Below, one piece after another: positions 1 to 12,518 of a DNA stretch of 64,000 nt. This stretch comes from Microtetraspora malaysiensis (lineage in GTDB: Bacteria > Actinomycetota > Actinomycetes > Streptosporangiales > Streptosporangiaceae). The notes below the pieces were generated by a model that searched no databases, had not been told where the DNA came from, and saw only the letters and a program-made list of their open reading frames with translations. A program made the position numbers and the translations under genes. Location: positions 434,001 to 498,000 of the forward strand of contig NZ_BBYJ01000006.1 of the NCBI RefSeq assembly GCF_001528665.1, in the 5' to 3' direction. The first letter of the stretch is position 1. The number at the start of each line of letters is the position of its first letter.

Positions 1-3238
<3,238 letters not shown>

Positions 3239-3307
3239 GGCCGATGACCGACGTCCGCTTCGCCGTCCACCGTTCGACCGACGCACACCGATAAGGGGGG
3301 TACACCG

Positions 3308-4774
3308 ATGGCTGACCCGAAGGGTTTCCTCACGCACGACCGCGAGCTGCCGGCGCGCCGCCCGGTCGACGTGCGCATCCGCGACTGGCGGGAGGTCTAC
3401 GAGGACTTCCCGAAGCCCGCGCTGACCAAGCAGGCCGCCCGCTGCATGGACTGCGGCATCCCGTTCTGCCACAACGGCTGCCCGCTCGGGAACCTCATCC
3501 CCGAGTGGAACGACCTGGTGTACCGGGACGACTGGCGCGAGGCGGCCGAGCGGCTGCACGCGACCAACAACTTCCCGGAGTTCACCGGACGCCTGTGCCC
3601 GGCTCCCTGTGAGGCGGCCTGCGTCCTCGGCATCAACGCCGACCCGGTCTCGATCAAGCGGGTCGAGGTCGAGATCATCGACCGCGCCTTCGCCGAGGGC
3701 TGGGTCGCGCCGCGGCCGCCGGAGAGGAAGACCGGCAAGCGCGTCGCCGTGGTCGGCTCCGGCCCGGCGGGGCTGGCCGCCGCCCAGCAGCTCACCCGCG
3801 CCGGGCACGACGTCGTCGTGTTCGAACGCGCGGACCGGATCGGCGGCCTGCTCCGGTACGGCATCCCCGAGTTCAAGATGGAGAAGCGCCACCTCGACCG
3901 CCGCCTGGCGCAGATGGAGGCCGAGGGCACCGAGTTCCGCACCGGCGTCAACGTCGGCGTGGACGTCCCGGCCGCCCGCCTGCGCGAGGAGTTCGACGCG
4001 ATCGTGCTCGCCGGTGGGGCGACCGCCTGGCGCGACCTGCCGGTGCCCGGGCGCGAGCTCAAGGGCGTCTACCAGGCGATGGAGTACCTCCCGCCCGCCA
4101 ACCGGGACCTCGCCGCGTCGCCGATCTCGGCGGAGGGCAAGCACGTGGTCGTGATCGGCGGCGGTGACACCGGCGCCGACTGCGTCGGCACGGCGATCCG
4201 CCAAGGGGCCGCCTCGGTCACCCAGCTGGAGATCATGCCGCGGCCGCCGGCGGACCGGCCCGGATCCCAGCCGTGGCCGACGTACCCGATGCTGTTCAAG
4301 ATGGAGAGCGCGCACGAGGAGCTGGAGGCGGGCGGCGGCGCCCGCGTCTACGCCGCCTCCACCACCGAGTTCCTCGCGGACGAGCACGGCAACGTCCGGG
4401 CGCTGCGCCTGGTCGACGTCGAGGGGCCGGCGGCCGGGTTCCGGCCGATCCCGGGCAGCGAGCGGGAGATCCCCGCCGAGCTGGTCACCCTCGCGATGGG
4501 CTTCGTCGGCCCGGAGCGTGGCCCGCTGCTCACCGGCCTCGCGTCGCTCGCCTCGCGCGACTTCTTCGACGCCCGGGGCAACGTGGCCCGCAGCGTGTCG
4601 TACGAGACCGCCGTGGAGGGCGTCTTCGCGGCCGGTGACATGGGGCGCGGCCAGTCGCTGATCGTGTGGGCGATCGCGGAGGGCCGGTCGGCCGCCGCGG
4701 CGGTGGACGAGTACCTCTCGGGCCGTACCGCCCTGCCGGTCGCGGTCCCGCCGACGGCGCGCCCGCTGGTCTGA
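3308..4774 (+). CDS. gltD: Glutamate synthase small subunit
   Basis: 488 residues, the usual length. It transfers electrons from NADPH through FAD and Fe-S clusters to GltB. The N-terminal region carries the cluster cysteines ([17 protein letters not shown] near residue 40, and more near residues 99-108). A first dinucleotide-binding motif, [12 protein letters not shown], lies near residue 150 (FAD) and a second, [13 protein letters not shown], near residue 285 (NADPH). The ATG at 3308 is preceded by a purine-rich ribosome site (AAGGGGGG) at good spacing. It is cotranscribed with gltB and followed directly by a strong hairpin terminator. A 16-codon open frame in the gap between the two genes has no support as a gene. 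Confidence 0.97.
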   Translation: MADPKGFLTHDRELPARRPVDVRIRDWREVYEDFPKPALTKQAARCMDCGIPFCHNGCPLGNLIPEWNDLVYRDDWREAAERLHATNNFPEFTGRLCPAPCEAACVLGINADPVSIKRVEVEIIDRAFAEGWVAPRPPERKTGKRVAVVGSGPAGLAAAQQLTRAGHDVVVFERADRIGGLLRYGIPEFKMEKRHLDRRLAQMEAEGTEFRTGVNVGVDVPAARLREEFDAIVLAGGATAWRDLPVPGRELKGVYQAMEYLPPANRDLAASPISAEGKHVVVIGGGDTGADCVGTAIRQGAASVTQLEIMPRPPADRPGSQPWPTYPMLFKMESAHEELEAGGGARVYAASTTEFLADEHGNVRALRLVDVEGPAAGFRPIPGSEREIPAELVTLAMGFVGPERGPLLTGLASLASRDFFDARGNVARSVSYETAVEGVFAAGDMGRGQSLIVWAIAEGRSAAAAVDEYLSGRTALPVAVPPTARPLV

Positions 4775-4787
4775 CACCTGCGTGAAC

Positions 4788-4826
4788 AGACGTGACCACG
4801 CGGCCGCCGGCCGCGTGGTCACGTCT
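4788..4826 (+). terminator. gltBD transcription terminator
   Basis: Perfect inverted repeat with 18-bp arms (4788-4805 and 4809-4826) and a 3-base loop, 13 bp after the gltD stop. It is followed by a short T-containing stretch (ATTGTTGT) rather than a full T tract, as is common in high-GC actinomycetes. Confidence 0.85.
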
Positions 4827-4871
4827 ATTGTTGTGGCCGGAGCCGCCTGCGCACGTCCCCCAGGCGAAAAT

Positions 4872-4901
4872 CCGACAAAACGGGAATACCTCTCGTATGG
4901 T
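4872..4901 (+). promoter_or_regulatory. Candidate promoter of the serine protease gene
   Basis: CCGACA at 4872-4877 and TATGGT at 4896-4901 are separated by 18 bp, a plausible sigma-70-like pair. A start just downstream would give a leader of roughly 55-60 bases before the TTG at 4965. This is called by eye only. Confidence 0.4.
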
Positions 4902-4964
4902 CGGTGGCGAGCTCACGCTGTCAGGCTCCTCCCGGGACGGGCGGGCCAGAACGAGGAGGGGTCG

Positions 4965-6671
4965 TTGAACGTACGGGGACGTCTCACCGCCGCGGTCCTC
5001 GCGGTGGCGATGTCGGGCACGGCCTGCGCGGCCGGCCCGAGCGATCCCGGCGCGGGCCGGGACGCCCACGGGGCGCGGACGGCGACGCCCGGGACGGCGC
5101 GGCCGACAGGGGCGAGCGGGGAGTTCCTCGTCTTCTACACCCAAGGTGGCCGGGACGCGGCGGCCCGCGCGGTCGCCGCCAGCGGCGGCGTGGTCACCGG
5201 GGACGAGCCGCGGCTCGGCTACCTCGTGGCCGAGTTGTCCGCGCCGGAGAAGCTCGGCACGACCCCGGCGATCGCCGGCGTCACCCCCGACCGCAGGATC
5301 GGCGAGACGGCGAGCGTGCCAACGCCGCCCCCCGCCTCGCCGCCGGCGTCGCCCACCCCCGCACCCTCCGCGGCCACGTCGGGGCCCGCGGCGCTGGCCG
5401 ACCCGCTGTCCGGCCGCCAGTGGGACATGAAGATGATCGGCGCCACCGCCACCGGTTCCTACGCCCACCCCTCGGCGCGGGGCAGGCGGGTGCTCGTAGG
5501 CGTCATCGACACCGGCATCGACGGCAAGCACCCCGACATCGCGCCCAACTTCAACCGCGAGCTGAGCCGCAACTTCGTCACCGACCGGCCCAAGGACGCC
5601 AACGGCAAGACGTTCGACGGTCCCTGCGAGGCCAAGGACTGCAAGGACCCCGTGGACGTGGACGACGACGGACACGGCACGCACGTCGCCAGCACGATCG
5701 GCTCCCCGCTCAACGGGATCGGGGTCGCCGGGGTCGCCCCCGAGGTGTCGCTGGTGAACATCCGCGCCGGCACCGACTCCGGCTACTTCTTCCTCAAGCC
5801 CACCCTGGACGCCCTCACGTACGCCGCCGACATCGGCGTCGCGGTGGTCAACATGAGCTTCTACGTGGACCCCTGGACGTTCAACTGCCCGAACAACCCG
5901 AAGGACACGCCCGCCGAACGGCTCGAACAGCGCGGCATCATCGAGGGCATGCGCCGGGCCGTGGCGTACGCGCACGCCCACGGCGTCACGCTGATCACGG
6001 CCATCGGGAACAGCGGCACCGACCTCGGCCACCCGGCGAAGGACACCGCGAGCCCCGACTACCCGCTGGGCGCCGAACACGAGCGCAAGGTCGACAACAC
6101 CTGCATCAACGTGCCGGCGGAGCTGGAGCACGTCATCTCGGTCTCCGCCGTCGGCCCCACCGAGCGCAAGGCGTCCTACTCCGACTACGGCGTCGAGCAG
6201 ACCGACATCGCCGCCCCGGGCGGCGACCTGTTCGCCAAGGACGGGCGGCTCACCGGCGTGGGCAGGGAGATCCTGGCCGCGGCCCCGGCCCGGGCGCTGC
6301 GCCAGAAGGGCCTCGTCGACGCCCGCGGGGTGCCCCAGGACCCGTCCGTGGTCCGGGAGTGCCCGCACGGCGGGACCTGCGCCTACTACCAGTACCTGGA
6401 GGGCACCTCCATGGCCTCGCCGCACGCCGCCGGCGTCGCCGCGATCATCGTCGGCCGCTTCGGCACCCCCGGGAAGAACGGCCTGAAGATGGACCCCGCC
6501 GAGGTCGAACGCATTTTGTACGAGACCGCGGTGCCCCGGCCCTGCCCGGAGCCCCGGGCGTACAAGTACGCACAGAACGACGTGCAGACCTGCGAGGGCG
6601 GCCGGGATCACAACGGCTTCTTCGGCCACGGCATCGTCAGCGCCGCCCGGGCCGCGACGTTCACCCGCTGA
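4965..6671 (+). CDS. Secreted S8 (subtilisin-like) serine protease, probable lipoprotein
   Basis: I place the start at TTG 4965 because AGGAGGGG lies just upstream and the product then begins with a signal sequence; the open frame runs further back, but into the gltD terminator. The resulting 568 residues start with a basic n-region and hydrophobic core ending at a weak lipobox (SGTAC), then a Ser/Thr/Pro-rich linker. The catalytic triad of family S8 is clear: Asp in VIDTGIDGKHPD, His in DDGHGTHVAST and Ser in GTSMASPHAAGVA. An N-terminal segment before the catalytic domain resembles an inhibitor/prodomain. It is monocistronic, between the gltBD terminator and pyk. It is an exported protease; the substrate cannot be read from sequence. 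Lipid attachment is less certain than export. Confidence 0.9.
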   Translation: MNVRGRLTAAVLAVAMSGTACAAGPSDPGAGRDAHGARTATPGTARPTGASGEFLVFYTQGGRDAAARAVAASGGVVTGDEPRLGYLVAELSAPEKLGTTPAIAGVTPDRRIGETASVPTPPPASPPASPTPAPSAATSGPAALADPLSGRQWDMKMIGATATGSYAHPSARGRRVLVGVIDTGIDGKHPDIAPNFNRELSRNFVTDRPKDANGKTFDGPCEAKDCKDPVDVDDDGHGTHVASTIGSPLNGIGVAGVAPEVSLVNIRAGTDSGYFFLKPTLDALTYAADIGVAVVNMSFYVDPWTFNCPNNPKDTPAERLEQRGIIEGMRRAVAYAHAHGVTLITAIGNSGTDLGHPAKDTASPDYPLGAEHERKVDNTCINVPAELEHVISVSAVGPTERKASYSDYGVEQTDIAAPGGDLFAKDGRLTGVGREILAAAPARALRQKGLVDARGVPQDPSVVRECPHGGTCAYYQYLEGTSMASPHAAGVAAIIVGRFGTPGKNGLKMDPAEVERILYETAVPRPCPEPRAYKYAQNDVQTCEGGRDHNGFFGHGIVSAARAATFTR

Positions 6672-6765
6672 GTCTCCGCTGGGGGAAAGCCCTGCTGGCG
6701 GTCCGGCGGATTCGGTAGCCTGAATTGGGCGCGCGAAGCCGCGACGGCGGGCGCCGGGTCCGCGC

Positions 6766-6784
6766 CACCCCGCAGGGCGGGGTG
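6766..6784 (+). terminator. Hairpin after protease gene
   Basis: CACCCCGC and GCGGGGTG form a perfect 8-bp stem with a 3-base loop, about 95 bp after the protease stop. There is no T tract. It could end the protease transcript; a regulatory role upstream of pyk is also possible. Confidence 0.4.
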
Positions 6785-6870
6785 CGAAGGACACCCGGAT
6801 GAGCCCGATACGTCATCGACAATTTGGCCACAGCTCCATGCGCCGTCACAATCAAGTGGTCTGTACCAAT

Positions 6871-6876
6871 TAGGCT
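6871..6876 (+). promoter_or_regulatory. Leaderless -10 box of pyk
   Basis: TAGGCT lies exactly six bases before the GTG at 6883. This places the transcription start at or next to the start codon, so the mRNA would be leaderless. The same spacing is seen before polA and coaE in this window. Confidence 0.6.
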
Positions 6877-6882
6877 AGGACC

Positions 6883-8313
<1,431 letters not shown>

Positions 8314-8460
8314 CCGGCGGCTCCGTACCGGCCCGACCCGGTGGCCCACGGCCGCCGGGTCGTCGGCGTGTACGCGCGGCATGGGCGATGGCTCCGGGAC
8401 CCGGAGAATCGCCGCGGCCATCCGCGAGATCAAACACCATCATCACCGTCTGGCCGTCAC

Positions 8461-9973
8461 GCCAATGCCGTTTAGTTAACGATCATTGTCTGGCTCGGGG
8501 TTGTCGGGGCAGCAGCGCGACGGTGGGCGGTCCTGCGTGCCGGATGCCCTTGTCAGAGGGGCGACGTTCTCTGTAGCTGCTGCGTCGGATGCGTTTGACG
8601 GCTCGGGGGTAGCTGCGGTGGCGGCGGGCGGGGTTGCGGTTGCGGGGCCGGCCGACCTGGTAGACGGTGCGGGTCCAAAGGTCGTCGTGGGGCTCAGGGG
8701 GAAAAGGCCGCCCGGTCGGTGACCGAGCGGCGCACGATGCGCAGGGTGGCCAGGAACTTGATCCGGTCGGGGTCGATCCCGGCGGTGGTGGCCGCGACGC
8801 AGATCAGGGTGGCCAGGGCCCAGTGGGTGAGGAGATAGGCCCAGATCTCCTGGCGCACCAGGTCGGGAGTGCGGGAGCGCAGGATCCGGCCCGGCCCACG
8901 CAGATGGGTCTTCAGCTGGTCGAACCCGGTTTCGGCTTCCCACCGCTGGTGGTAGCAGGAGGCCAGGTGCTCGGCGGTGGCCTCGGCCGGGTCGAGGATG
9001 CTGGTGATCAGCCTGATGTGGTCGCCTTTGCGATCGGGCACGGTGTAGTCGACCACCCGGACGACCATCGCCCGGTCGGGGTCGAGGGGCTGGCCCTGGC
9101 GGGCGTCTTCACGCAGCCGGTCCTTCTGTGACCTGTGCAGGCCGATCACGGGGTTGGTGATGACCGCGAGCCAGGATCCATCCTCTAGGTCCCGCAGCCA
9201 GTACGGGCGCAGCCCGGCCTGCACCCGCCACAGCAGCTGGGCGCCGCTACGGCTGGCCTGACCCCAGGCGTAGAAGCTGTAGAAGCCGCGATCGGCGAGC
9301 AGCAGCATGTCCTGCTCCAGCCGCTCATACAGGGAGTAGGCCAGGGTCTGTTCACCGTCCCAGCAGCCCGACACGTCTGCCGCGACGATCGCGTGACTGG
9401 CGCACTCGCTGATGGCCACGACCCGGGCCTGCGCAAATGCCGTCTCGTAGCCGCCCGCGCTGTCCTTGGGGAACTCCTCTAAGTTCGCCTCAGTGTCGGG
9501 CAGGTCGAGCACGAACCCGTCGATCGCCATCAGCCGCCACCTCCCCAGCCAGGCACCCGCCGTCGCCGGGGAGGCGGCTGGGCGGGCCACCCGCTCGAAC
9601 ACCTCCTTGACCGGCTCGGCACCCAACCGCTGCCGGGCCTGCGTCACCGCCCCTCGCGTCGGCGGCTCCCACCGCGAGCCCGGCATCCAGGCGAGCATCC
9701 CGGTCAGCTTCTCGGCGACCTCCTCGTAGTCATCGTCAGGAAACAGGCACAGCGCGATCAGGAGATAGACGACCACGTGCGCAGGGAGCTTCCGCACCCG
9801 CCGCTCACGGCACCCGTACTTCTCGATCGCCCCGTCCAGGACCTCCCGCGGCAGCAACGACGTCAACGCACCCAGCGCCACCAGATCCGTCAACCGGGAC
9901 GGCCCACCGGTCTTGATCCACTCCGCCACCAGCGGAAGCTATCAGCCCAAACCCCTATCTAAACGGCATTGGG
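8461..9973. mobile_element. Intact IS4-family insertion sequence
   Basis: About 1.51 kb with terminal inverted repeats: CCAATGCCGTTTAG at the left (8462-8475) and its reverse complement at the right (9959-9972). The target duplication GCCGTCAC flanks it at 8453-8460 and 9974-9981; depending on where the tips are drawn it is 8 or 9 bp. It holds one transposase gene on the minus strand. The 8461-8693 part has no convincing gene. It has inserted into copy A of the local inverted repeat, and the sequence rejoins cleanly when it is removed, so the insertion looks recent. Confidence 0.9.
8694..9929 (-). CDS. IS4-family transposase
   Basis: 411 residues from a GTG at 9929. The N-terminal part (WIKTGGPSRLTDLVALGALT to about residue 100) resembles the IS4 transposase N-terminal domain. 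The DDE catalytic core follows, with Asp in LMAIDGFVLDLPDT and Asp in LLADRGFYSFYAW. The family signature Y-x2-R-x3-E-x6-K is intact in YHQRWEAETGFDQLK. There is no frameshift or internal stop, so the element may be active. Transposases of this type cut and paste their own element via the terminal repeats. Confidence 0.93.
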   Translation of the reverse strand: MAEWIKTGGPSRLTDLVALGALTSLLPREVLDGAIEKYGCRERRVRKLPAHVVVYLLIALCLFPDDDYEEVAEKLTGMLAWMPGSRWEPPTRGAVTQARQRLGAEPVKEVFERVARPAASPATAGAWLGRWRLMAIDGFVLDLPDTEANLEEFPKDSAGGYETAFAQARVVAISECASHAIVAADVSGCWDGEQTLAYSLYERLEQDMLLLADRGFYSFYAWGQASRSGAQLLWRVQAGLRPYWLRDLEDGSWLAVITNPVIGLHRSQKDRLREDARQGQPLDPDRAMVVRVVDYTVPDRKGDHIRLITSILDPAEATAEHLASCYHQRWEAETGFDQLKTHLRGPGRILRSRTPDLVRQEIWAYLLTHWALATLICVAATTAGIDPDRIKFLATLRIVRRSVTDRAAFSP

Positions 9974-10089
9974 GCCGTCACCGGCTTGAAACTACACCTT
10001 GAATGGATACCTGACCTGCGATGAAGACTTTGCGGGTCACCCTTGGGACGCCCTGGCACCGATCACCAATAGTAACGTTTCGCCCACCC

Positions 10090-10114
10090 TAGCCAGTCTT
10101 GCTAGTCAGTCTTG
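10090..10114 (+). repeat. Tandem 12-bp direct repeat overlapping the -35 box
   Basis: TAGCCAGTCTTG (10090-10101) and TAGTCAGTCTTG (10103-10114) differ at one base and lie 13 bp apart. The second copy overlaps the first bases of the -35 hexamer of the peptide promoter, a natural place for a regulator to bind. Confidence 0.6.
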
Positions 10115-10141
10115 ACGTCCTCTTACTCTCTCGCATAAAGT
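10112..10141 (+). promoter_or_regulatory. Strong promoter of the six-cysteine peptide gene
   Basis: TTGACG (10112-10117) and TAAAGT (10136-10141) are 18 bp apart, near consensus for the housekeeping sigma factor. Initiation near 10148 would give a leader of about 85 bases. The region is clearly richer in A and T than the chromosome around it. Confidence 0.65.
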
Positions 10142-10198
10142 ACGATCATCGCAATCGGGGCAATCCACTAGTCAAACTCTCGAAAGTCGTAAACGCAC

Positions 10199-10213
10199 GG
10201 ACAATAATTGTCC
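10199..10213 (+). promoter_or_regulatory. Perfect palindrome next to the ribosome binding site
   Basis: GGACAATAATTGTCC has 7-bp arms about a central A. It ends immediately before the Shine-Dalgarno sequence AGAAAGGA (10214-10221). It could be an operator within the transcribed leader or a small RNA hairpin affecting translation; the sequence does not decide between these. Confidence 0.5.
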
Positions 10214-10232
10214 AGAAAGGAAAGTGAACGAT

Positions 10233-10445
10233 ATGAAGTTTGCCATCGGTCGCATTGCCGACCGTATCCTCGCGTCGTTCGTGCCGGAGTTGCGTGCGTC
10301 TGCCGCAGGAAAATGCGTGAGGTCGACCTGGTCGACGACCGTCGGGTGCCCGGGTACAGGTGTCAAGAAATGTACCGATTGGGAGGACTGCACTAGCGGC
10401 CGTGGCCTGGGTTACACATGCGAGCCATGTATCCCAATGGGGTGA
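10233..10445 (+). CDS. Six-cysteine small peptide, putative exported disulfide-rich precursor
   Basis: 70 residues from ATG 10233, chosen over GTG 10224 because the Shine-Dalgarno AGAAAGGA at 10214-10221 fits the ATG (about 9 bases after the virtual GGAGG) and would touch the GTG. Residues 1-24 are charged and amphipathic (IGRIADRILASFVPELRASA) without a Sec-type hydrophobic core, and end in ASA, a signal-peptidase-like site. The remaining ~46 residues carry Cys at 28, 39, 47, 53, 63 and 66, enough for three disulfides, plus Gly, Thr and Trp. It has its own promoter with repeat elements. Nearby are an S26 peptidase, ABC exporter, TlpA-like thioredoxin and MauE-like protein, with no lanthipeptide, lasso or radical-SAM enzymes. 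I do not recognise a named family. Role as antimicrobial or signal peptide is inference. Confidence 0.7.
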   Translation: MKFAIGRIADRILASFVPELRASAAGKCVRSTWSTTVGCPGTGVKKCTDWEDCTSGRGLGYTCEPCIPMG

Positions 10446-10564
10446 CCCGCAAAGTCTTCATCCGCTGGTCAGGCATCCATTCAGGGTGTAGTTTCAAGCC
10501 CGTGACGGCCAGAAGCCGGTGAGGATGGTGTTTGATCTCGCGGATAGCCGCGGCGATTCTCCGG
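10432..10564 (-). repeat. Copy B of the ~130-bp inverted repeat
   Basis: The reverse complement matches copy A (8401-8460 plus 9974-10048). It overlaps the last codons and the stop of the six-cysteine peptide gene. On the minus strand it reads RRIAAAIREIKHHPHRLL and then, a few residues on, LKLHPEWMPDQRMKTLRVTP without interruption. No function is recognised. It may be the residue of a mobile or duplicated unit. Confidence 0.75.
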
Positions 10565-10740
10565 GCGGGGCTGACGGACGAGCCCGATGGTGGTGTTACG
10601 GAGCGCAGCAATAAGGCGGGGCCGAGACCCGGTAGTGACAGCTGAGGCGTCTTCGCGGACCTCGTGAATTCATCGGCCATCGGGTGATCGTCATTTAGTG
10701 TCATATATGGTGAGAGGTGCCGCTCTGGCCTGGCATGATC

Positions 10741-11060
10741 TGGATTGTCTAGATCTCGATCCTGCGGGAGAACGGCACCTCGAAAGTGAAGCCTACGACA
10801 CCCGCCGGATTGCGGCGATAGATCAAGCGTGCTAAAGAACGGCGGCGTCGCCGGGAACTGGAAAAGCGTACGTCAGCGTGGTCGACAGGACTGGAGCTGA
10901 CCGACGGCGCCACCGGACTGGTCCCCGCCGCCGGTGTCCCCCTGCTCCGGCTGTTCGCCGAGAAATCCGGCCTGCGCGGCCACGCCTCCACGGCGCTGGC
11001 CGTGCCCGGGTTCCCGCCAGACGCGCGGCCTGACGCCGAATACGCCGATGAGCGGGTGAT
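10741..11060 (+). pseudogene. N-terminal transposase remnant, IS1380-like
   Basis: Bases from about 10788 translate to KPTTPAGLRR, an in-frame stop, then IKRAKERRRRRELEKR and further on GLVPAAGVPLLRLFAEK and GLRGHASTALAVPGF, like the N-terminus of IS1380-type transposases; this is from memory of the family, so the type is tentative. The homology stops near 11060 where a different transposase remnant begins. A 9-bp inverted repeat, GAGGTGCCG (10714-10722) and CGGCACCTC (10773-10781), lies just upstream and may be part of the old element end. Confidence 0.55.
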
Positions 11061-11772
11061 GGTGCAAAGGGCGGCGACAAGTTCCTGCCCGGCTGGCCCT
11101 ATAGCCTGCTGGTAGGCGTGCAGTGGGGAGACTCCTCCTGGGTGGACCCGATCGAGGCGCGCCGGCTCTGGCCGGGTGACGAGCACCGATGTCACCATCG
11201 AGCAGATCACCGGCTTGCTGGCCGACCCGGAGGTGGCCGGTCGGCTCACCGCGGCGATCCGCCGCCGCTGATCATGCTGGACGCCGGGAACTACGCCACC
11301 GACATCTCCCACGCGCTGGCCGACCGGTACGTTCAGGTCCTGGTCCGGCTGCGCGCCACCCGCGTCTTCTACGCCGACCCCGAACCCCGTCGGCCTTTCG
11401 ACCAAGAGCATTTCACCGGTTCGGCAGGGTCTATCTGGGCATGGCCCGCGCCCATCTGGCCTCGGCGCGAGCCGCCGATCGCTGGATGCATCTGATCATG
11501 GCCGCTACGCCCACCTCCGGCTGGCCAGCCCGCACGTCGACGACCTGCGCCGTCCCTGGCATCCACGTCCCCAACCGGGAAGACCGCTCAGCCCCTACCG
11601 GGTCCGCCTCGGCTTTCGCCGTCTCCGCGCAAAGCTCGGGACACCTGCCAGCTCGCCGATACTCACCCGACCCGGCCCCGGATGTCCCAAGGGGTCAAGG
11701 AACGGCCGAAGGACAAGCGTCCGCCCGCCTTACCGAAAGACCGTAACGACCAACAACGAACACCGAGAGTGA
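11061..11772 (+). pseudogene. C-terminal DDE transposase remnant with frameshifts
   Basis: Pieces in several frames give GGDKFLPGWPYSLLVG, WVDPIEARRLWPGDE, DVTIEQITGLLADPEVAGRL, LIMLDAGNYATDISHALAD and, near the end, GFRRLRAKLGTPASS then RPGPGCPKGSRNGR, with a stop at 11770-11772. This order and tail are those of large actinobacterial transposases of the IS701-like group. At least two frameshifts and loss of the N-terminal half make it non-functional. Both this and the preceding piece show that the island has accumulated several elements in turn. Confidence 0.7.
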
Positions 11773-11872
11773 CGTTAAATCGTAAGCTAAGGGTCGGTTC
11801 CGGGCGCGGATGGAGGGAGTCTCAGCGCCCGCGTCGGTACTGGTATGAAGGGCCGAATCGGGGGCCAGCCCG

Positions 11873-11901
11873 GGTTGCGGAAAGATGATGTTTCCACAAC
11901 C
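11873..11901 (+). promoter_or_regulatory. Hairpin in the mauE-like leader
   Basis: GGTTGCGGAAA (11873-11883) pairs with TTTCCACAACC (11891-11901), 11 positions with one mismatch and a 7-base loop. It ends 10 bases before the ribosome site of the MauE-like gene. Possible operator or RNA structure; weak evidence. Confidence 0.3.
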
Positions 11902-11921
11902 GACCTCGCCCGGAGGGTCCA

Positions 11922-12482
11922 ATGCACGATGTTATGCTCATTATCACGCCGATCATCGAGATCGCCGCCCGATCCGCACTGGTCCTCGTCTTCGCCATCG
12001 CGTCGTGGGCTAAGCTAACCGACCGGGAGCGCTATGCCGCTTTCGCTACATCACTTGGCGAGATGGGGGTTCTGCCCCGTCGACTTGTCCACTCAGCCGC
12101 CATGATTTCGGCCGCTGCCGAAGTGGTGACTGCCACACTTTTAGTGATTCCCGTCGATGCCGCAGGCACCGCTGGTTTCACACTTGCGGTGACGCTCTTC
12201 ACCGCCTTCACCGCTGCTATCGGCGTCTCGCTCAGGCGTGGCAATCGCGAGCCGTGTGCGTGCTTCGGGCGCTCCCAAACTCCCCTCGGGCGGATTCACA
12301 TTGTGCGGAACATCGGGTTGCTATCCATCGCTGTCCTCGGCCTCACGGCAACACACGCTGGTGGTGACGTGCCACCACCAGCGGCGTTCACCATCGCAAT
12401 AGCCGTAGGTCTCGTCCTCGGCCTCCTCGCAGTAATGGCAGACGACCTCGCGGGACTCCTTCGCGTCGAGCCTACTCCGTAG
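11922..12482 (+). CDS. MauE/DoxX-like redox-associated membrane protein
   Basis: 186 residues, ATG 11922 with GGAGGG five bases upstream. About five membrane segments (near residues 9-31, 54-77, 80-104, 124-145, 152-178). The motif EPCACFG with Cys112 and Cys114 sits in the loop before the fourth segment, as in MauE-type proteins that pass electrons to or from periplasmic thioredoxin-like partners and are needed for disulfide formation in methylamine dehydrogenase. No methylamine genes are here; instead a TlpA-like protein, a peptide exporter and a six-Cys peptide lie nearby, so I infer a role in forming the peptide's disulfides. Codon 74 (12141-12143) is TTA, rare in such genomes. The gene is flanked by IS debris on both sides. 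Confidence 0.85.
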   Translation: MHDVMLIITPIIEIAARSALVLVFAIASWAKLTDRERYAAFATSLGEMGVLPRRLVHSAAMISAAAEVVTATLLVIPVDAAGTAGFTLAVTLFTAFTAAIGVSLRRGNREPCACFGRSQTPLGRIHIVRNIGLLSIAVLGLTATHAGGDVPPPAAFTIAIAVGLVLGLLAVMADDLAGLLRVEPTP

Positions 12483-12490
12483 GTAGGAAT

Positions 12491-12518
12491 GAAGTTCGAC
12501 CAACGCCTCGCGAACTTC
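12491..12518 (+). terminator. Candidate terminator after the MauE-like gene
   Basis: GAAGTTCG (12491-12498) and CGAACTTC (12511-12518) form an 8-bp stem with a 12-base loop starting 9 bp after the stop. A second small hairpin (GATCAC / GTGATC, 12566-12582) follows. No T tract. Confidence 0.4.

Larger units (their letters stand above)
8401..10048 (+). repeat. Copy A of a ~130-bp inverted repeat, split by an IS4 element
   Basis: Bases 8401-8460 joined to 9974-10048 (after removing the IS and one target-site copy) match the reverse complement of 10432-10564, with about seven substitutions and three short gaps by my reading. Both copies keep a reading frame giving RRIAAAIREIKHH and, further on, AVTGLKLH, and the gap in the middle of that frame is 3 bases. 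Copy A later has a one-base deletion (GCGATG versus GCGGATG). I do not recognise the encoded fragment. The two copies bracket the six-cysteine peptide gene. Confidence 0.75.

Noticed and set aside
3244-3294. 16-codon open frame between gltB and gltD
   Set aside because: Too short, no motif; lies in the leader of gltD.
4530-6794. 754-residue minus-strand open frame opposite the protease gene
   Set aside because: Antisense shadow: Arg/Gly/Ala/Val-rich, no motif, while the plus strand has a clear catalytic triad.
8486-8722. 78-codon open frame at the left end of the IS4 element
   Set aside because: Lies in the element's non-coding left end and overlaps the transposase gene's end; Gly/Ala/Val-rich shadow.
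10224-10232. GTG start for the six-Cys peptide
   Set aside because: The Shine-Dalgarno sequence would be only a few bases away; ATG 10233 has normal spacing.
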